Assembly (NCBI GenBank): GCA_945868305.1
Contig: CAMBKU010000008.1
Coordinates: 1 to 54,060 of the forward strand
Source: an uncultured Lachnospiraceae bacterium
Lineage (GTDB): Bacteria; Bacillota; Clostridia; Lachnospirales; Lachnospiraceae
Reading direction: 5' to 3'
DNA length: 54,060 nt
Position numbers and translations under genes: made by a program. Position 1 is the first letter of the stretch. Every line of letters begins with the position of its first letter. A model generated the notes under the pieces. It did not search any database. It saw nothing but the letters and a program-made list of their open reading frames with translations, and was not told the DNA's origin. Of this stretch, positions 27,238 through 37,085 are shown piece by piece.

Positions 27238-29490
27238 TTAACGTAATTTCCAAATGTCTTTGTTGTACTCTGCAATCGTTCTGTCAGAGGAGAAGAAACC
27301 TGCCTTGCTGATGTTTACGAGCATCTTCTTTGCCCATGCTTTTCTGTCTTCATAGTCATTTAACATCTTATCTCTGGTCTCAACATAGCTTTCAAAATCC
27401 GGTAAAGTCATGAACCAGTCTTTATTTAACAGCTCATTGTAAAGACGCTCCAGGTTTTCTGCGTTGCCGACTTTCTTTACAGTATCGCTTACGATGAAAT
27501 CAATAGCACGTTTGATCTTTGCATCAGAGTTATAGTAATCTCTGGAAACATAATCTGCTTTCTCGTAATGCTCAATAACTGCCTCTGAAGACTCACCGAA
27601 GATGTAAATGTTATCATCTCCAACAAACTGATGCATTTCCACGTTTGCTCCATCCATTGTTCCAATTGCAACCGCACCGTTTAACATGAATTTCATGTTA
27701 GAAGTACCAGATGCTTCTTTGGATGCAAGAGAAATCTGCTCATGGATGTCTGCTGCCGGGATTAATTTCTCAGCCAGTGTTACGTTATAGTTTTCTACCA
27801 TAACGACCTTTAAGTACGGGCTTACTTCCGGATCATTATCGATAACCTGCTGTAAGCAGAGAATCAGATGAATGATATCTTTTGCGATTACATATGCCGG
27901 AGCTGCCTTTGCACCAAAGATAACAGTAATCGGTCTTGCCGGTTTCTTGCCTTCCTTAATTTCAAAATATTTATTGATGACATAGAGTGCATTCATCTGC
28001 TGACGTTTGTACTCATGAAGTCTCTTAATCTGGATATCGAATACGGAGTTCTCGTCGATGTCGATATTCTGTGTCTTTTTCAGGTAATTCTTCAATCTTA
28101 CCTTGTTATCCATCTTTACAGATAATACTTTGTCTAACACTGCATCATCGTTTACATACTGACCCAGTTTTTCCAGTTCCATAGCATCTTCTTTGAATTT
28201 CGGTCCAATTAAGGATTCAATCAAAGAAGCCAGTTCCGGATTGCTGTACAGTAACCAGCGACGGAAAGTGATTCCATTCGTCTTGTTGTTGAATTTCTCC
28301 GGATATAACTTGTAGAAGTTATTCAACTCGCTGTTCTTTAAGATTTCTGTATGCAGGTAAGCAACACCGTTTACAGAAAATCCGTAATGGATATCGATAT
28401 GTGCCATATGTACGCAACCGTCTTTGATAATTGCTACGGACTTGTCACGGAATTTCTTGTTTACACGATTATTCAATTCATAAATGATTGGCATTAACTG
28501 CGGAACTGCCTTTTCCATGTAACCAATCGGCCATTTTTCCAATGCTTCTGCAAGGATGGTGTGGTTGGTATATGCGCAGGTCTTGGAAACGATATCAATT
28601 GCTTCATCCATTTCGATTCCGCGTTCCATCAAAAGACGGATAAGTTCCGGGATAACCATGGTCGGATGGGTATCATTAATCTGAACTACTGCGTAATCAG
28701 CCAGATCATGCAGGTTGCAGCCTCTTGCAACTGCCTCATCAAGAATCAGTCTTGCACCGTTGCTTACCATGAAATACTGCTGATATACACGAAGCAGACG
28801 TCCCTTGTCATCGCTGTCATCCGGATATAAGAATAAGGTTAAGTTCTTTGCAATATCTTCTTTATCGAAATCGATGCCTTCGCCTACAATGCTCTCATCT
28901 ACTGTTTCTACATCAAATAAGTGAAGCTTTGTAGTACGGTTGTTATAACCTACTACATCGATATCATATAATCTGGATGTCAAAGTAAAGCCACCAAACT
29001 GAATCGGATAAGTAACATCTGTCTTTTTAAGCCAGCTTTCTTTTTCAATCCAAGGATTCTTTGTCTCATTCTGAAGATTGTTCTCAAATACCTGTTTAAA
29101 CAGTCCGTAATGATAGTTTAATCCTACACCATCACCGTTTAAGCCAAGGCTTGCGATGGAATCAAGGAAACATGCAGCAAGACGTCCAAGTCCACCGTTT
29201 CCTAAAGACGGTTCCGGCTCTACTTCTTCTACCTCTGCAAGAGATTTTCCGTTGTCTGCCAGAGTCTTCTTTACTTCATCATATATGCCAAGGTTGATCA
29301 GGTTGTTGGATAATAACTTACCAATCAAAAACTCTGCGGAAATGTAGTATAACTTTCTCTTTCCTTCATTGCTTTCCTTTGCGGTAGCCATGTTCTTTGT
29401 CATTTCAAGCAGTGCATAGTAAAGTTCTTCGTTAGAACAGTCTGCAATTCCTTTGTTGTATCTGTTTGATACGATTTCTGATAAATTCAT
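27238..29490 (-). CDS. glgP: Glycogen/alpha-glucan phosphorylase
   Basis: 750 aa, GT35 family. It releases glucose-1-phosphate from alpha-1,4-glucans with pyridoxal phosphate. The PLP lysine lies in [34 protein letters not shown] and [12 protein letters not shown] are also conserved. The ATG at 29490 has GGAGGG five bases before it; longer upstream starts would lie in the promoter region. It is transcribed alone, divergent from an AraC-family gene, and ends in a hairpin terminator. Confidence 0.96.
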   Translation of the reverse strand: MNLSEIVSNRYNKGIADCSNEELYYALLEMTKNMATAKESNEGKRKLYYISAEFLIGKLLSNNLINLGIYDEVKKTLADNGKSLAEVEEVEPEPSLGNGGLGRLAACFLDSIASLGLNGDGVGLNYHYGLFKQVFENNLQNETKNPWIEKESWLKKTDVTYPIQFGGFTLTSRLYDIDVVGYNNRTTKLHLFDVETVDESIVGEGIDFDKEDIAKNLTLFLYPDDSDDKGRLLRVYQQYFMVSNGARLILDEAVARGCNLHDLADYAVVQINDTHPTMVIPELIRLLMERGIEMDEAIDIVSKTCAYTNHTILAEALEKWPIGYMEKAVPQLMPIIYELNNRVNKKFRDKSVAIIKDGCVHMAHIDIHYGFSVNGVAYLHTEILKNSELNNFYKLYPEKFNNKTNGITFRRWLLYSNPELASLIESLIGPKFKEDAMELEKLGQYVNDDAVLDKVLSVKMDNKVRLKNYLKKTQNIDIDENSVFDIQIKRLHEYKRQQMNALYVINKYFEIKEGKKPARPITVIFGAKAAPAYVIAKDIIHLILCLQQVIDNDPEVSPYLKVVMVENYNVTLAEKLIPAADIHEQISLASKEASGTSNMKFMLNGAVAIGTMDGANVEMHQFVGDDNIYIFGESSEAVIEHYEKADYVSRDYYNSDAKIKRAIDFIVSDTVKKVGNAENLERLYNELLNKDWFMTLPDFESYVETRDKMLNDYEDRKAWAKKMLVNISKAGFFSSDRTIAEYNKDIWKLR

Positions 29491-29636
29491 CATTGCCCTC
29501 CATATTTTATATATTCTCTGTTTTTGTTGCTCATATTTGATTCTGATAGAATTATAACCCGACCTGTCTCTTTTTTCTTGTAATATACCATCCAAAAGTG
29601 GTACAATACTATCATATTTAACAGGGAGGTGCCGTC
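29491..29636. promoter_or_regulatory. Divergent promoter region between glgP and the AraC-family gene
   Basis: For the plus strand, TTGTAA (29578-29583), an 18-base spacer and TACAAT (29602-29607) lie before the AraC-family gene. For the minus strand, TATAAT (29556-29551) lies before glgP, with no strong -35. The regulator may control both, but no binding site is recognised. Confidence 0.5.
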
Positions 29637-30521
29637 ATGAACATTCTGGAATACGAAAATTATCAGGAAAAGAAATCCCACGGAGACGTTCTTTTTCCCT
29701 ATACTACATATCTTTGCTCTATCCCATTAGACTTTACTTCAGTTCCGGTCCACTGGCATGACGAAATGGAGATTATTTATATAAAGAAGGGAAAAGGGCT
29801 TATTACGGTAGATTTAAAGCAGTATCCGGTCTCTGCCGGGAGCATCCTTTTTATCGTCCCGGGACAGCTTCATTCCATTGAGCAATACGAACAGGAAAGT
29901 ATGGAATATGAAAACATTATCTTCAAGCTGGATATCCTGATTTCCAAGCAGACTGATGCCTGCTCCAGCGATTACTTTCAACCACTTTTGGACGGAAGTC
30001 TGTCCATCCCCACGCTTTTTTCACCAGACCATCCCTATTATGCTCCGATTGCTGCCTGTGTGGATGGTGCAGACGAAATCTGCAAAAGCTACCCAAAGGC
30101 CTTCGAACTTGCTATCAAAGCCCAGCTCTTTTTGATGTTTCATATTCTTTTCTCCCAGTGCTGCACTGCGGAAGCACCGCACAAGAACCAGAAATCTCTG
30201 GAAAAAATGAAGCTTATTATCAAATATGTAGAAAATAATTATATGGATAAGATTTCTATTGCCGATATGGCAGAGGAAGCAGGGCTAAGTCAGTCCCACT
30301 TTATGAAATTTTTTAAGAATACCATGGGAACCTCTTTCATCGATTATTTAAATGACTATCGGCTCACCATGGTATCAAGACTTTTGGTTTCCTCGGACTC
30401 TTCAATTCTGGATATTGCAGCCGAATCCGGTTTTGACAACCTTTCGTATTTCAACCGGATGTTCAAAAAAAGATTCGGCATGACACCAAGAGAATACCGC
30501 AAGAAATTTACAGAAGGCTAA
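29637..30521 (+). CDS. AraC-family transcriptional regulator with cupin N-terminus
   Basis: 294 aa. Residues about 25-110 form a cupin ligand-binding fold (VHWHDEMEIIYIKKGKG, SILFIVPGQLHSIE), and about 190-292 a two-HTH AraC DNA-binding domain (IADMAEEAGLSQSHFMKFF, DIAAESGFDNLSYFNRMFK). Proteins of this kind usually sense sugars and control nearby carbohydrate genes. It is divergent from glgP, so control of glycogen breakdown is possible but unproven. GGGAGG precedes the ATG. Its stop overlaps the stop of the convergent DMT transporter gene by four bases. Confidence 0.93.
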   Translation: MNILEYENYQEKKSHGDVLFPYTTYLCSIPLDFTSVPVHWHDEMEIIYIKKGKGLITVDLKQYPVSAGSILFIVPGQLHSIEQYEQESMEYENIIFKLDILISKQTDACSSDYFQPLLDGSLSIPTLFSPDHPYYAPIAACVDGADEICKSYPKAFELAIKAQLFLMFHILFSQCCTAEAPHKNQKSLEKMKLIIKYVENNYMDKISIADMAEEAGLSQSHFMKFFKNTMGTSFIDYLNDYRLTMVSRLLVSSDSSILDIAAESGFDNLSYFNRMFKKRFGMTPREYRKKFTEG

Positions 30522-31411
30522 ACTTTGCCTTTTTTCTCCTTTGGGGCAAAAATCCATTTTTCATTATTATATAAAAACATCAACACTGCCATCCCGCAGA
30601 TAATGAGATACCCCAAAATGCTATATCCATCCGGTATCTGCCCAAACAGGAAATAACCGATAATGGCTGTAAAAATAATCTGTGAATAGTCATATACGGA
30701 AATCTCCCTTGCCGGAGCATGAAAGTAAGCTGCCGTAATGCAAAACTGTCCGCTGGTGGCTGCCGCCCCGGCAGCAATCAGGCACAAAAACTGCTTAACG
30801 CTCATCGGCTCAAAATCCACAAGCATCATCGGAAGTGTCACCAGACAGGAAAATGTTGAAAAGAAAAAAATCACCAATGTGCCATTGCATTTTCGCTGCC
30901 CCAACAGCCGCACCATACTATAAGCCGCTCCTGCTGCGATTCCTCCTGCCAATCCGCAAAGAGATGCCGTCAGATTGGTATTGGCAAAGGTCGGCTTGAT
31001 AATAAACAAACTTCCTAGAAATGCCCCCGCCACAAACAACCCTTGTGGCAAAGTTAAATCCTCTTTTAATATCAGATAAGAAAACAGAATCACAAAAAAC
31101 GGTGACATCTTATTTAACATATTCGCATCCGACAATACCAGATGATCAATCGCATAAAAATTTCCCAAAATACCGATGGTACCAAACAGTGCTCTAAAAA
31201 ATAAAAACTTCAGATTTCCTTTTCCCATAACGATTTTTTCCTTCGACCGGAACAGTGTGACTGCTGCCACGCCCACTGCCACCAGGTTTCTGAAAAAACT
31301 CTTTTCCACGGAAGGCAAATCTCCAGCAAGCCGCACAAAGGTACTCATCCATGCAAAAGAAAACGCCGAGAGAATAATAAACAATATTCCAAAATTTTTC
31401 TTTTTTTCCAC
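30518..31411 (-). CDS. EamA-family (DMT) transporter
   Basis: 297 aa from the GTG at 31411, chosen because GAGGAG lies seven bases upstream; an earlier GTG lacks a site. Ten hydrophobic helices form two EamA repeats. VEKSFFRNLVAV in the first and PAREISVYDYSQIIFTAIIGY in the second are typical of this exporter group, as is the SDANMLNKMSPFFVILF stretch. The substrate is unknown; relatives move amino acids or metabolites. It follows the aminotransferase by 37 bases and may be in the same transcript. Confidence 0.9.
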   Translation of the reverse strand: MEKKKNFGILFIILSAFSFAWMSTFVRLAGDLPSVEKSFFRNLVAVGVAAVTLFRSKEKIVMGKGNLKFLFFRALFGTIGILGNFYAIDHLVLSDANMLNKMSPFFVILFSYLILKEDLTLPQGLFVAGAFLGSLFIIKPTFANTNLTASLCGLAGGIAAGAAYSMVRLLGQRKCNGTLVIFFFSTFSCLVTLPMMLVDFEPMSVKQFLCLIAAGAAATSGQFCITAAYFHAPAREISVYDYSQIIFTAIIGYFLFGQIPDGYSILGYLIICGMAVLMFLYNNEKWIFAPKEKKGKV

Positions 31412-31448
31412 AATAATCTCCTCAAACACCTACAGAGACTGTCACTTT

Positions 31449-32735
31449 TTATTTTGTTTCCAGTAATTTTTCCACACTTGCAAGCTTTACACACACAACG
31501 AAGATTTCTGCCGCCATCTTCAAGTCCTCCATGGTTGGGAAAGAAGGTGCAATGCGGATTACAGAATCCTTCGGGTCCTTTCCGTAAGGGAACGGTGCTC
31601 CTGCTCCAGTTAAAGTCACGCCTGCTTCTTTTGCCTTTGCCACGATAGATTTTGCACAGCCCTCCAATGCTTCGAAGCAGATAAAGTAACCGCCCTTCGG
31701 ATTAATCCAGGAACCAATACCAAGTCCTCCCAGTTCTTTCTCGAGAACGCTTTCCACCATCTCAAATTTCGGACGCATAATCGCAGCATGTTTCATCATC
31801 TGTTTGTTCACGCCGTCCATATCCTTAAAATAGCGCACATGACGAAGCTGATTTACCTTATCATAACCAATAGTCTGAACAGTGAACTGCTTTTTAATAA
31901 AATCAAGATTTGCCTTTGATGCCGCAAGTGCCGCGACACCGCCGCCTGCAAAACTGATTTTTGAGGTGGAGCAGAATTCATAGACCATATCCGGATTTCC
32001 AGCTTTTTCGCACTCGCTTATGATATCTAAGATTTCATCCTGGTCATCCTCATATAAATGATGTACCGCATAGGCGTTGTCCCAGAAAATACGAAAATCC
32101 TTCGCCTTAGGCTTTAATGCCGCAAATCTTTTTACAGTCTCATCAGAATAGGAAATTCCCTGAGGATTGGAATATTTCGGTATACACCAGATACCCTTTA
32201 CCGCCTCATCCTCAGAAACATATTTCTCTACCAGATCCATATCCGGTCCTTCACTCGTCATCGGAATATTGATCATCTCAATTCCGAAAAATTCTGTCAC
32301 CTTAAAGTGTCTGTCATAGCCTGGCACCGGGCACAGGAATTTTACTTTATCCAGTTTACACCACGGAGTACTTCCCATAACGCCGTGTGTCATAGAACGG
32401 GAAACGGTATCGTACATAATACTTAAGCTGGCATTTCCATACACTAAAACGTTTTCCGGATTCACGCCCATAAGTCCTGCCATAAAGCGCTTTGCCTCCG
32501 AAATGCCGTCCATTCCACCGTAGTTTCTGCAGTCAGTTCCATCCTCGCTGAACAAATCTGAGCTGCCGTTTAAAACATCCATCATCGGCATCGTCATGTC
32601 TAATTGCTCCTCAGATGGTTTTCCTCTCGCCATATTAAGGGAAAGCCCTCTTTTCTGCCACTCCTTGTAAGCTGCCTCCAAGCTTTCTTTTTCTTTTAAT
32701 AATTCTTCCTTTGTCATTTCCTGATATGACTGCAT
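31449..32735 (-). CDS. MocR-type class I aminotransferase (aspartate aminotransferase-like)
   Basis: 428 aa, a PLP enzyme of the Aminotran_MocR group, without a GntR DNA-binding domain. Seen are ARGKPSEEQLDM, the PLP-contact VYGNASLSIMYDTVS, CPVPGYDRHF, IPKYSNPQGIS, and the lysine region FCSTSKISFAGGGVAALAA. The C-terminal NPKGGYFICFE and RIAPSFPTMEDL are also typical. The family includes aspartate aminotransferases; the real amino donor is not shown by sequence. AGGAGGAG precedes the ATG. It lies between rarA and the DMT transporter gene. Confidence 0.9.
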   Translation of the reverse strand: MQSYQEMTKEELLKEKESLEAAYKEWQKRGLSLNMARGKPSEEQLDMTMPMMDVLNGSSDLFSEDGTDCRNYGGMDGISEAKRFMAGLMGVNPENVLVYGNASLSIMYDTVSRSMTHGVMGSTPWCKLDKVKFLCPVPGYDRHFKVTEFFGIEMINIPMTSEGPDMDLVEKYVSEDEAVKGIWCIPKYSNPQGISYSDETVKRFAALKPKAKDFRIFWDNAYAVHHLYEDDQDEILDIISECEKAGNPDMVYEFCSTSKISFAGGGVAALAASKANLDFIKKQFTVQTIGYDKVNQLRHVRYFKDMDGVNKQMMKHAAIMRPKFEMVESVLEKELGGLGIGSWINPKGGYFICFEALEGCAKSIVAKAKEAGVTLTGAGAPFPYGKDPKDSVIRIAPSFPTMEDLKMAAEIFVVCVKLASVEKLLETK

Positions 32736-32772
32736 AATTTACTCCTCCTGTGCTTTCCTGCACGCTGTTTTT

Positions 32773-34110
32773 CTATTCTTCAGATGCTTCGGCTAACTCC
32801 CGGAGCATCTGCAAATGAGCTTTTACTTCTTTCTCGTAACCGATGTCTGTCGGATGGTAAAATGTGATATCTTCCATGCCATCCGGTAAATACTGCTGCT
32901 TTACATAATGATTCGGATAGGAATGTGCATATTTATATCCCACACCATGTCCCAGCTTTCCGGCTGATTTATAGTGGGCATCCTGTAAATGTACCGGAAC
33001 CGGACCAGTCTTGTGCGTCTTTACATATTCCATCGCCTCATTCAATGCCATATGAGACGCATTGCTCTTTGGCGCACTCGCCACATACGAGACTGCCTCC
33101 GCCAAAATAATCTGTGCCTCCGGCATTCCAATGCGCTCCACCGCTGTCGCTGCAGATGCCGCCACATTTAAGGCGTTTGGATCAGCAAGTCCCACATCCT
33201 CCGCCGCACAAATCATGATTCTGCGCGAGATAAAACGGATATCCTCTCCTGCATAAAGCATTCTCGCCAGATAGTAAAGTGCTGCATCCGGGTCAGATCC
33301 GCGCATACTTTTGATAAATGCGGAAACCGTATCATAGTGATTGTCCCCGCTCTTGTCATAGCGCACTACCCTCTTCTGGATACATTCCTCAGCAACCGCA
33401 AGAGTGATATGTATCTTTCCGTCTTCACTGCGCTCCGTGGTCAAAATGCCAAGTTCAATCGCAGTAAGTGCTGCCCTTGCATCTCCATTTGCCATATCTG
33501 CCAGAAATTCCAATGCATCCGCATCAATCTCGGCATCATAGGCACCCATGCCCTTTTCCTTATCGGTAATGGCACGGTTTATAAGTGTCTTGATATCTTC
33601 CTTTCCAAGTGCACGAAGTTCAAAAATAATAGAACGGGATAAAAGCGCCCCATTCACTTCAAAATACGGATTTTCGGTCGTGGCACCAATCAGTATAATC
33701 GTTCCATCCTCCACAAACGGAAGCAGATAGTCCTGCTGTCCCTTGTTAAAACGGTGAATCTCATCAATGAAAAGTATGGTCTTTTTCCCATACATTCCCT
33801 GATTTTCCTTCGCTTTGGTAACTACCTCCTCCATATCCTTTTTCCCGGCACTGGTAGCATTAATCTGCATAAACTCTGCACTGGTGGTATGGGCGATAAC
33901 TTTCGCAAGCGTCGTCTTTCCCGTTCCCGGAGGACCATAAAAGATGATTGAGCTTAATTTGTCCGCTTTAATTGCCCGGTATAACAGCTTATCCTTTCCT
34001 ATGATATGCTGCTGCCCAACAACCTCCTCTAAGGACGTCGGCCGTAACCTGCTTGCTAATGGAGATTCTTTTTCCATGTTCTGCTCTCTCATATAATCGA
34101 ATAAATCCAT
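32773..34110 (-). CDS. rarA: Replication-associated recombination protein A (AAA+ ATPase)
   Basis: 445 aa. The AAA+ core has Walker A GPPGTGKTTLAKV, Walker B LFIDEIHRF and sensor IGATTENP. The C-terminal MgsA/RarA helical domain contains KSMRGSDPDAALYYLARM and HYKSAGKLGHG. The N-terminal RPTSLEEVVGQQH is characteristic. It acts at stalled replication forks with single-strand-binding protein and recombinases. AGAGGG precedes the ATG. Confidence 0.96.
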   Translation of the reverse strand: MDLFDYMREQNMEKESPLASRLRPTSLEEVVGQQHIIGKDKLLYRAIKADKLSSIIFYGPPGTGKTTLAKVIAHTTSAEFMQINATSAGKKDMEEVVTKAKENQGMYGKKTILFIDEIHRFNKGQQDYLLPFVEDGTIILIGATTENPYFEVNGALLSRSIIFELRALGKEDIKTLINRAITDKEKGMGAYDAEIDADALEFLADMANGDARAALTAIELGILTTERSEDGKIHITLAVAEECIQKRVVRYDKSGDNHYDTVSAFIKSMRGSDPDAALYYLARMLYAGEDIRFISRRIMICAAEDVGLADPNALNVAASAATAVERIGMPEAQIILAEAVSYVASAPKSNASHMALNEAMEYVKTHKTGPVPVHLQDAHYKSAGKLGHGVGYKYAHSYPNHYVKQQYLPDGMEDITFYHPTDIGYEKEVKAHLQMLRELAEASEE

Positions 34111-34180
34111 ATTTTCCCTCTTATGCGTACATATGTCTGCTTACGGCTGACACTATGGTCAAAAAAATATCACTCTCCTT

Positions 34181-34209
34181 AAGATACGCCACTTTTTTCG
34201 TCTTTACAA
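34181..34209 (-). promoter_or_regulatory. Candidate promoter of rarA
   Basis: Minus strand: TTGTAA at 34209-34204, a 17-base spacer, then TATCTT at 34186-34181. The leader to rarA is about 65 bases. A perfect 14-base palindrome GAAAATATATTTTC (34213-34226) lies just upstream of the -35. Confidence 0.4.
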
Positions 34210-34242
34210 TAGGAAAATATATTTTCTACGATATGACGATAA

Positions 34243-34929
34243 TTATTCTAAAATCAATTCATCTACTGTAACAAATTCATAACCATCCTGTTTCATTTTG
34301 TCAATCAGATCCAACGCCGCCGTCACACTGGTCGCATAGGCATCGTGCATCAAAATAATCTCGCCATCCTTCGCCTTGCCCAGCACCTTGCTCTCAATAC
34401 TAGCTACATTCTGTACTTCCCAGTCTCTGGTATCAATATCCCACAATGTTACAATCATATTCATGTCTTTATCCACATTGTCCTTGACACTTCCAAAAGG
34501 TGGACGCAAAAATTCCGGGTATTCCCCGGTCACTTTATAAATGGCATCATTCGTCCTTTTTATCTGGTCACATGCATCCGACTCGCACATGGCGCCAAGA
34601 TTTACATGGTCGTAGGAATGGTTTCCGATCAAATGGCCTTCTTCATACATTCGCTTTACGATATCCGGGTAAAGCTCTACCTGCTCCCCTAATAGGAAAA
34701 AGGTCGCTTTAACGTTCCTGTCCTTTAACCCATCCAATAATTTTTCCGTATACTCCGGATTTGGCCCATCATCAAATGTGAGCGCTACCCGCTTTACTTC
34801 ACATTCTTCCATACTACTCTCTTTTCCTGTCTCAATTGCAGAATCCAAACAATGCTGTTGCAAAATCAGACATAATAAAAATACTGCCATCACGCAGTCA
34901 AAAAAAATAACAATCCGAACCCGTTTCAT
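34243..34929 (-). CDS. Polysaccharide deacetylase (NodB domain)
   Basis: 228 aa. One N-terminal helix (about 4-24) anchors or exports the protein, and a NodB domain covers about 45-225. The catalytic motifs are visible: LTFDDGPN (general base and metal Asp), GNHSYDHVN (metal HxxxH), RPPFGSVKD, DIDTRDW and ILMHDAY. Such enzymes remove N-acetyl groups from peptidoglycan or related glycans outside the cell. The ribosome binding site is weak (GCGGGAC). The upstream 178-base gap contains the lipoprotein terminator and no clear promoter. Confidence 0.93.
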   Translation of the reverse strand: MKRVRIVIFFDCVMAVFLLCLILQQHCLDSAIETGKESSMEECEVKRVALTFDDGPNPEYTEKLLDGLKDRNVKATFFLLGEQVELYPDIVKRMYEEGHLIGNHSYDHVNLGAMCESDACDQIKRTNDAIYKVTGEYPEFLRPPFGSVKDNVDKDMNMIVTLWDIDTRDWEVQNVASIESKVLGKAKDGEIILMHDAYATSVTAALDLIDKMKQDGYEFVTVDELILE

Positions 34930-35059
34930 AAAAAAGTCCCGCTTTCCCTGTCTTCCTTATCTTATGACAAAGGGAATGTACATCATGCAGGATTTTTTTT
35001 AAAGCAACCGTGACGTGATACGCTTTGCGAATCTCGCTCTGATTAGCGGTCGTCATAAC

Positions 35060-35104
35060 AAAAAGGGCATTTCTGATTGTCACCAACCAAAACACCCTTT
35101 TTTT
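35060..35104 (-). terminator. Terminator after the small lipoprotein
   Basis: Minus strand: AAAAAGGGTGTTTT pairs with AAATGCCCTTTTT around a loop; the T-run follows. It starts just past the lipoprotein stop at 35108 and may end the whole transcript that begins at 53043. Confidence 0.7.
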
Positions 35105-35107
35105 GTC

Positions 35108-35746
35108 TTATTCTTCCTGAAGTGTAAATGTTCCAAGCATTTCTTCAAGTGCTATTTCTGCCTCCTCCGGCATACCTACATAGCCGCCTATCTCAACAAG
35201 AAGTGTGCCTTCCTCCACCGGAATGGCATCATACGCAAAAGCCTGCGTGACACCGTCTTCCTCTTTTTCATAGTGTACTAACTTTACTTCTATGGAATCT
35301 GCAAAATAGGCATCCTCCACGACCACTCCATCGATACCGGACTGAAGTGCCAGCCCCTCAGCTAATGTCTGCGCATCCATATCTGAATAAAGCTGAACGC
35401 CAATATATATCGGAGCCGCCAATGCCTCCGGGGTATTGTAAAAATACTCGTCAGTTCCTTCCTCCTCTTTTAACACAAATATAGTCGGATCCCACTCCAT
35501 CGAATAACCGAGTGAACTGCTGTTTATCTGTTTTCCTGCATCCTCCGACGGATACTCATAAACTTCCTGTTCCTCTGTAGCAGTCTCGTTTTCCTCACTG
35601 CTTTCTAATGTTTCCTCTGTCGTGTCGACTGTATCCTGTACCTCTGTCTTTTCCTTTACATCATTACCAGTTTCATTTTTCGTACCGCAGGCCGCAAACA
35701 GGCAGATACTCATGCCAGCCACCAATAACACCATTCTTTTTTTCAT
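35108..35746 (-). CDS. Small acidic lipoprotein of unknown function
   Basis: 212 aa. The lipobox is CLFAAC (Cys about 20). An acidic, threonine/glutamate-rich linker (about 22-72) precedes a compact domain (about 75-210) that I do not recognise (SSSLGYSMEWDPTIFVLKE, PIYIGVQLYSDMDAQTLAEGL). The pattern is that of a surface-anchored ligand-binding or substrate-handling protein. It is 50 bases after the condensation-fold gene 35797-37053 and is the last gene before a terminator, so it may belong to that operon. AGGAGGG precedes the ATG. Confidence 0.75.
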   Translation of the reverse strand: MKKRMVLLVAGMSICLFAACGTKNETGNDVKEKTEVQDTVDTTEETLESSEENETATEEQEVYEYPSEDAGKQINSSSLGYSMEWDPTIFVLKEEEGTDEYFYNTPEALAAPIYIGVQLYSDMDAQTLAEGLALQSGIDGVVVEDAYFADSIEVKLVHYEKEEDGVTQAFAYDAIPVEEGTLLVEIGGYVGMPEEAEIALEEMLGTFTLQEE

Positions 35747-35796
35747 TTGCTTTCCCTCCTATTACATTTATTAAAAGTCCCGTGTGTAAATAATTT

Positions 35797-37053
35797 TTAA
35801 AGCTCAATGGATGCCACTTTTACCGGTCTGGCTTCACTTACCGTATATTCAATGTTTTCTTTTTCCAACTGGTCAAGAAAAGCTTTTAAATAAATATCCT
35901 CTTGCCAATCCTGCATAAAAGCCAGATGGAATTTTCCATTGACAGCATTCATTTCAATCAGAATACTGTTATCCGCTATGTCAAGAATCGTATCAATGCC
36001 TTTCACATATTTTTCAGCTGCACCTATGTTTGCCTTTCCGACATAGCTGACCTTAAACGTATCAAACCCCAGACAGGATTCCACAATCTGCTGTATCATC
36101 TGACGTTTACCTTCCAAAGTGGGAACCGTCCCCAAACGGGCAATTAATTTCAAATTGCCCCGTACTGACTGCCAGATATTTTCATCCTGCCCCTGTAATA
36201 TAATCATTCCGCGAAAACAGGTAATCTGGTCAGTGATACTTTTTGCTCGCATGGCATCCTTATATTCCAAAAACAGTTGTGTAACCAGACTGTGATGCGC
36301 CTGCATGGCTTTCAGCGTCTTTCGGATATTCATAGCCATCGAGCAGACAATCGGCTTCTCTGTCTCCTTATGAATTTCTGCAATTGCCCTGGACATTAGA
36401 ACGGCAACTGCAACGGCAGGACTTGCTTCATTTCTCTGATTATATTTCATAAAAGAATCCTCAGGTATCAAAATCTCATACCATGTAGGATTTCCCGGTG
36501 TACACACCCCTCCTGTACGAAGATTAAAGGCTGGTTTTCTGGTGTATTTGCCCACCGCTTTAATTGATTCATCAACCGATTCCGGATAAGGATCTATAAT
36601 TTCTTCTTCCGGTATCTTCTCCCCGCTTAGACGAATCCCTTCTGAACTTAATGCACTGTCATACCGTTCCTTGCAGTAATAATAAATTACAGTGCGAAAA
36701 AGCGGCATGACTCCGGCAACATCTGCCAATCCGTGAAATACATCAAGGCAAAAGTGGTTCTCCCACCAGGAAAAAGCCAGTAAATGTTCATTAGACACCG
36801 CTCCTCCAAGGGCAACAGGCTCGTTCGTATGCAAGACCACAACATCCTTTGTATTTTCTTCCAAAAACAGTTTTTCATCTTTTGTTACCACTTTGACACA
36901 AAAATACGGATATCTTGCAATACTATGTTTTACAGCATTCACGAACATATCTCCATCGATTTCGTCTTTCATCTTAACAATAAGACGTATATTATAAGAC
37001 TGTTCTTTCGACGCACCATAATAATAAGGAACTGCAGAAACAATTTTTTCCAT
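35797..37053 (-). CDS. Condensation/alcohol-acyltransferase-fold protein A
   Basis: 418 aa. It has the CAT-like acyltransferase layout seen in NRPS condensation domains and alcohol acetyltransferases. The N-terminal AVKHSIARYPYFCVKV stretch is followed by the putative catalytic HGLAD (HxxxD) within DVFHGLADVAGVMPL, and the C-terminal part has the GKANIGAAEKYVK and NAVNGKFHLAFMQ segments. No carrier protein is encoded nearby, so an acyl-CoA or free acyl adenylate could be the donor. It is paralogous to 37086-38342 and the two genes are separated by 32 bases. Substrate unknown. Confidence 0.75.
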   Translation of the reverse strand: MEKIVSAVPYYYGASKEQSYNIRLIVKMKDEIDGDMFVNAVKHSIARYPYFCVKVVTKDEKLFLEENTKDVVVLHTNEPVALGGAVSNEHLLAFSWWENHFCLDVFHGLADVAGVMPLFRTVIYYYCKERYDSALSSEGIRLSGEKIPEEEIIDPYPESVDESIKAVGKYTRKPAFNLRTGGVCTPGNPTWYEILIPEDSFMKYNQRNEASPAVAVAVLMSRAIAEIHKETEKPIVCSMAMNIRKTLKAMQAHHSLVTQLFLEYKDAMRAKSITDQITCFRGMIILQGQDENIWQSVRGNLKLIARLGTVPTLEGKRQMIQQIVESCLGFDTFKVSYVGKANIGAAEKYVKGIDTILDIADNSILIEMNAVNGKFHLAFMQDWQEDIYLKAFLDQLEKENIEYTVSEARPVKVASIEL

Positions 37054-37085
37054 AAAAAACCCTTACCTTTCTAATATATCGCTTA

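Noticed and set aside
34121-34162. A 13-codon TTG-started reading frame just before rarA
   Set aside because: An AAGGAG lies about 12 bases before it, which is too far to be convincing, and the peptide has no run of regulatory codons.
34213-34226. Perfect palindrome GAAAATATATTTTC as an operator or terminator
   Set aside because: It is AT-only in its core, short, and has no T-run; chance occurrence in AT-rich spacer is likely.
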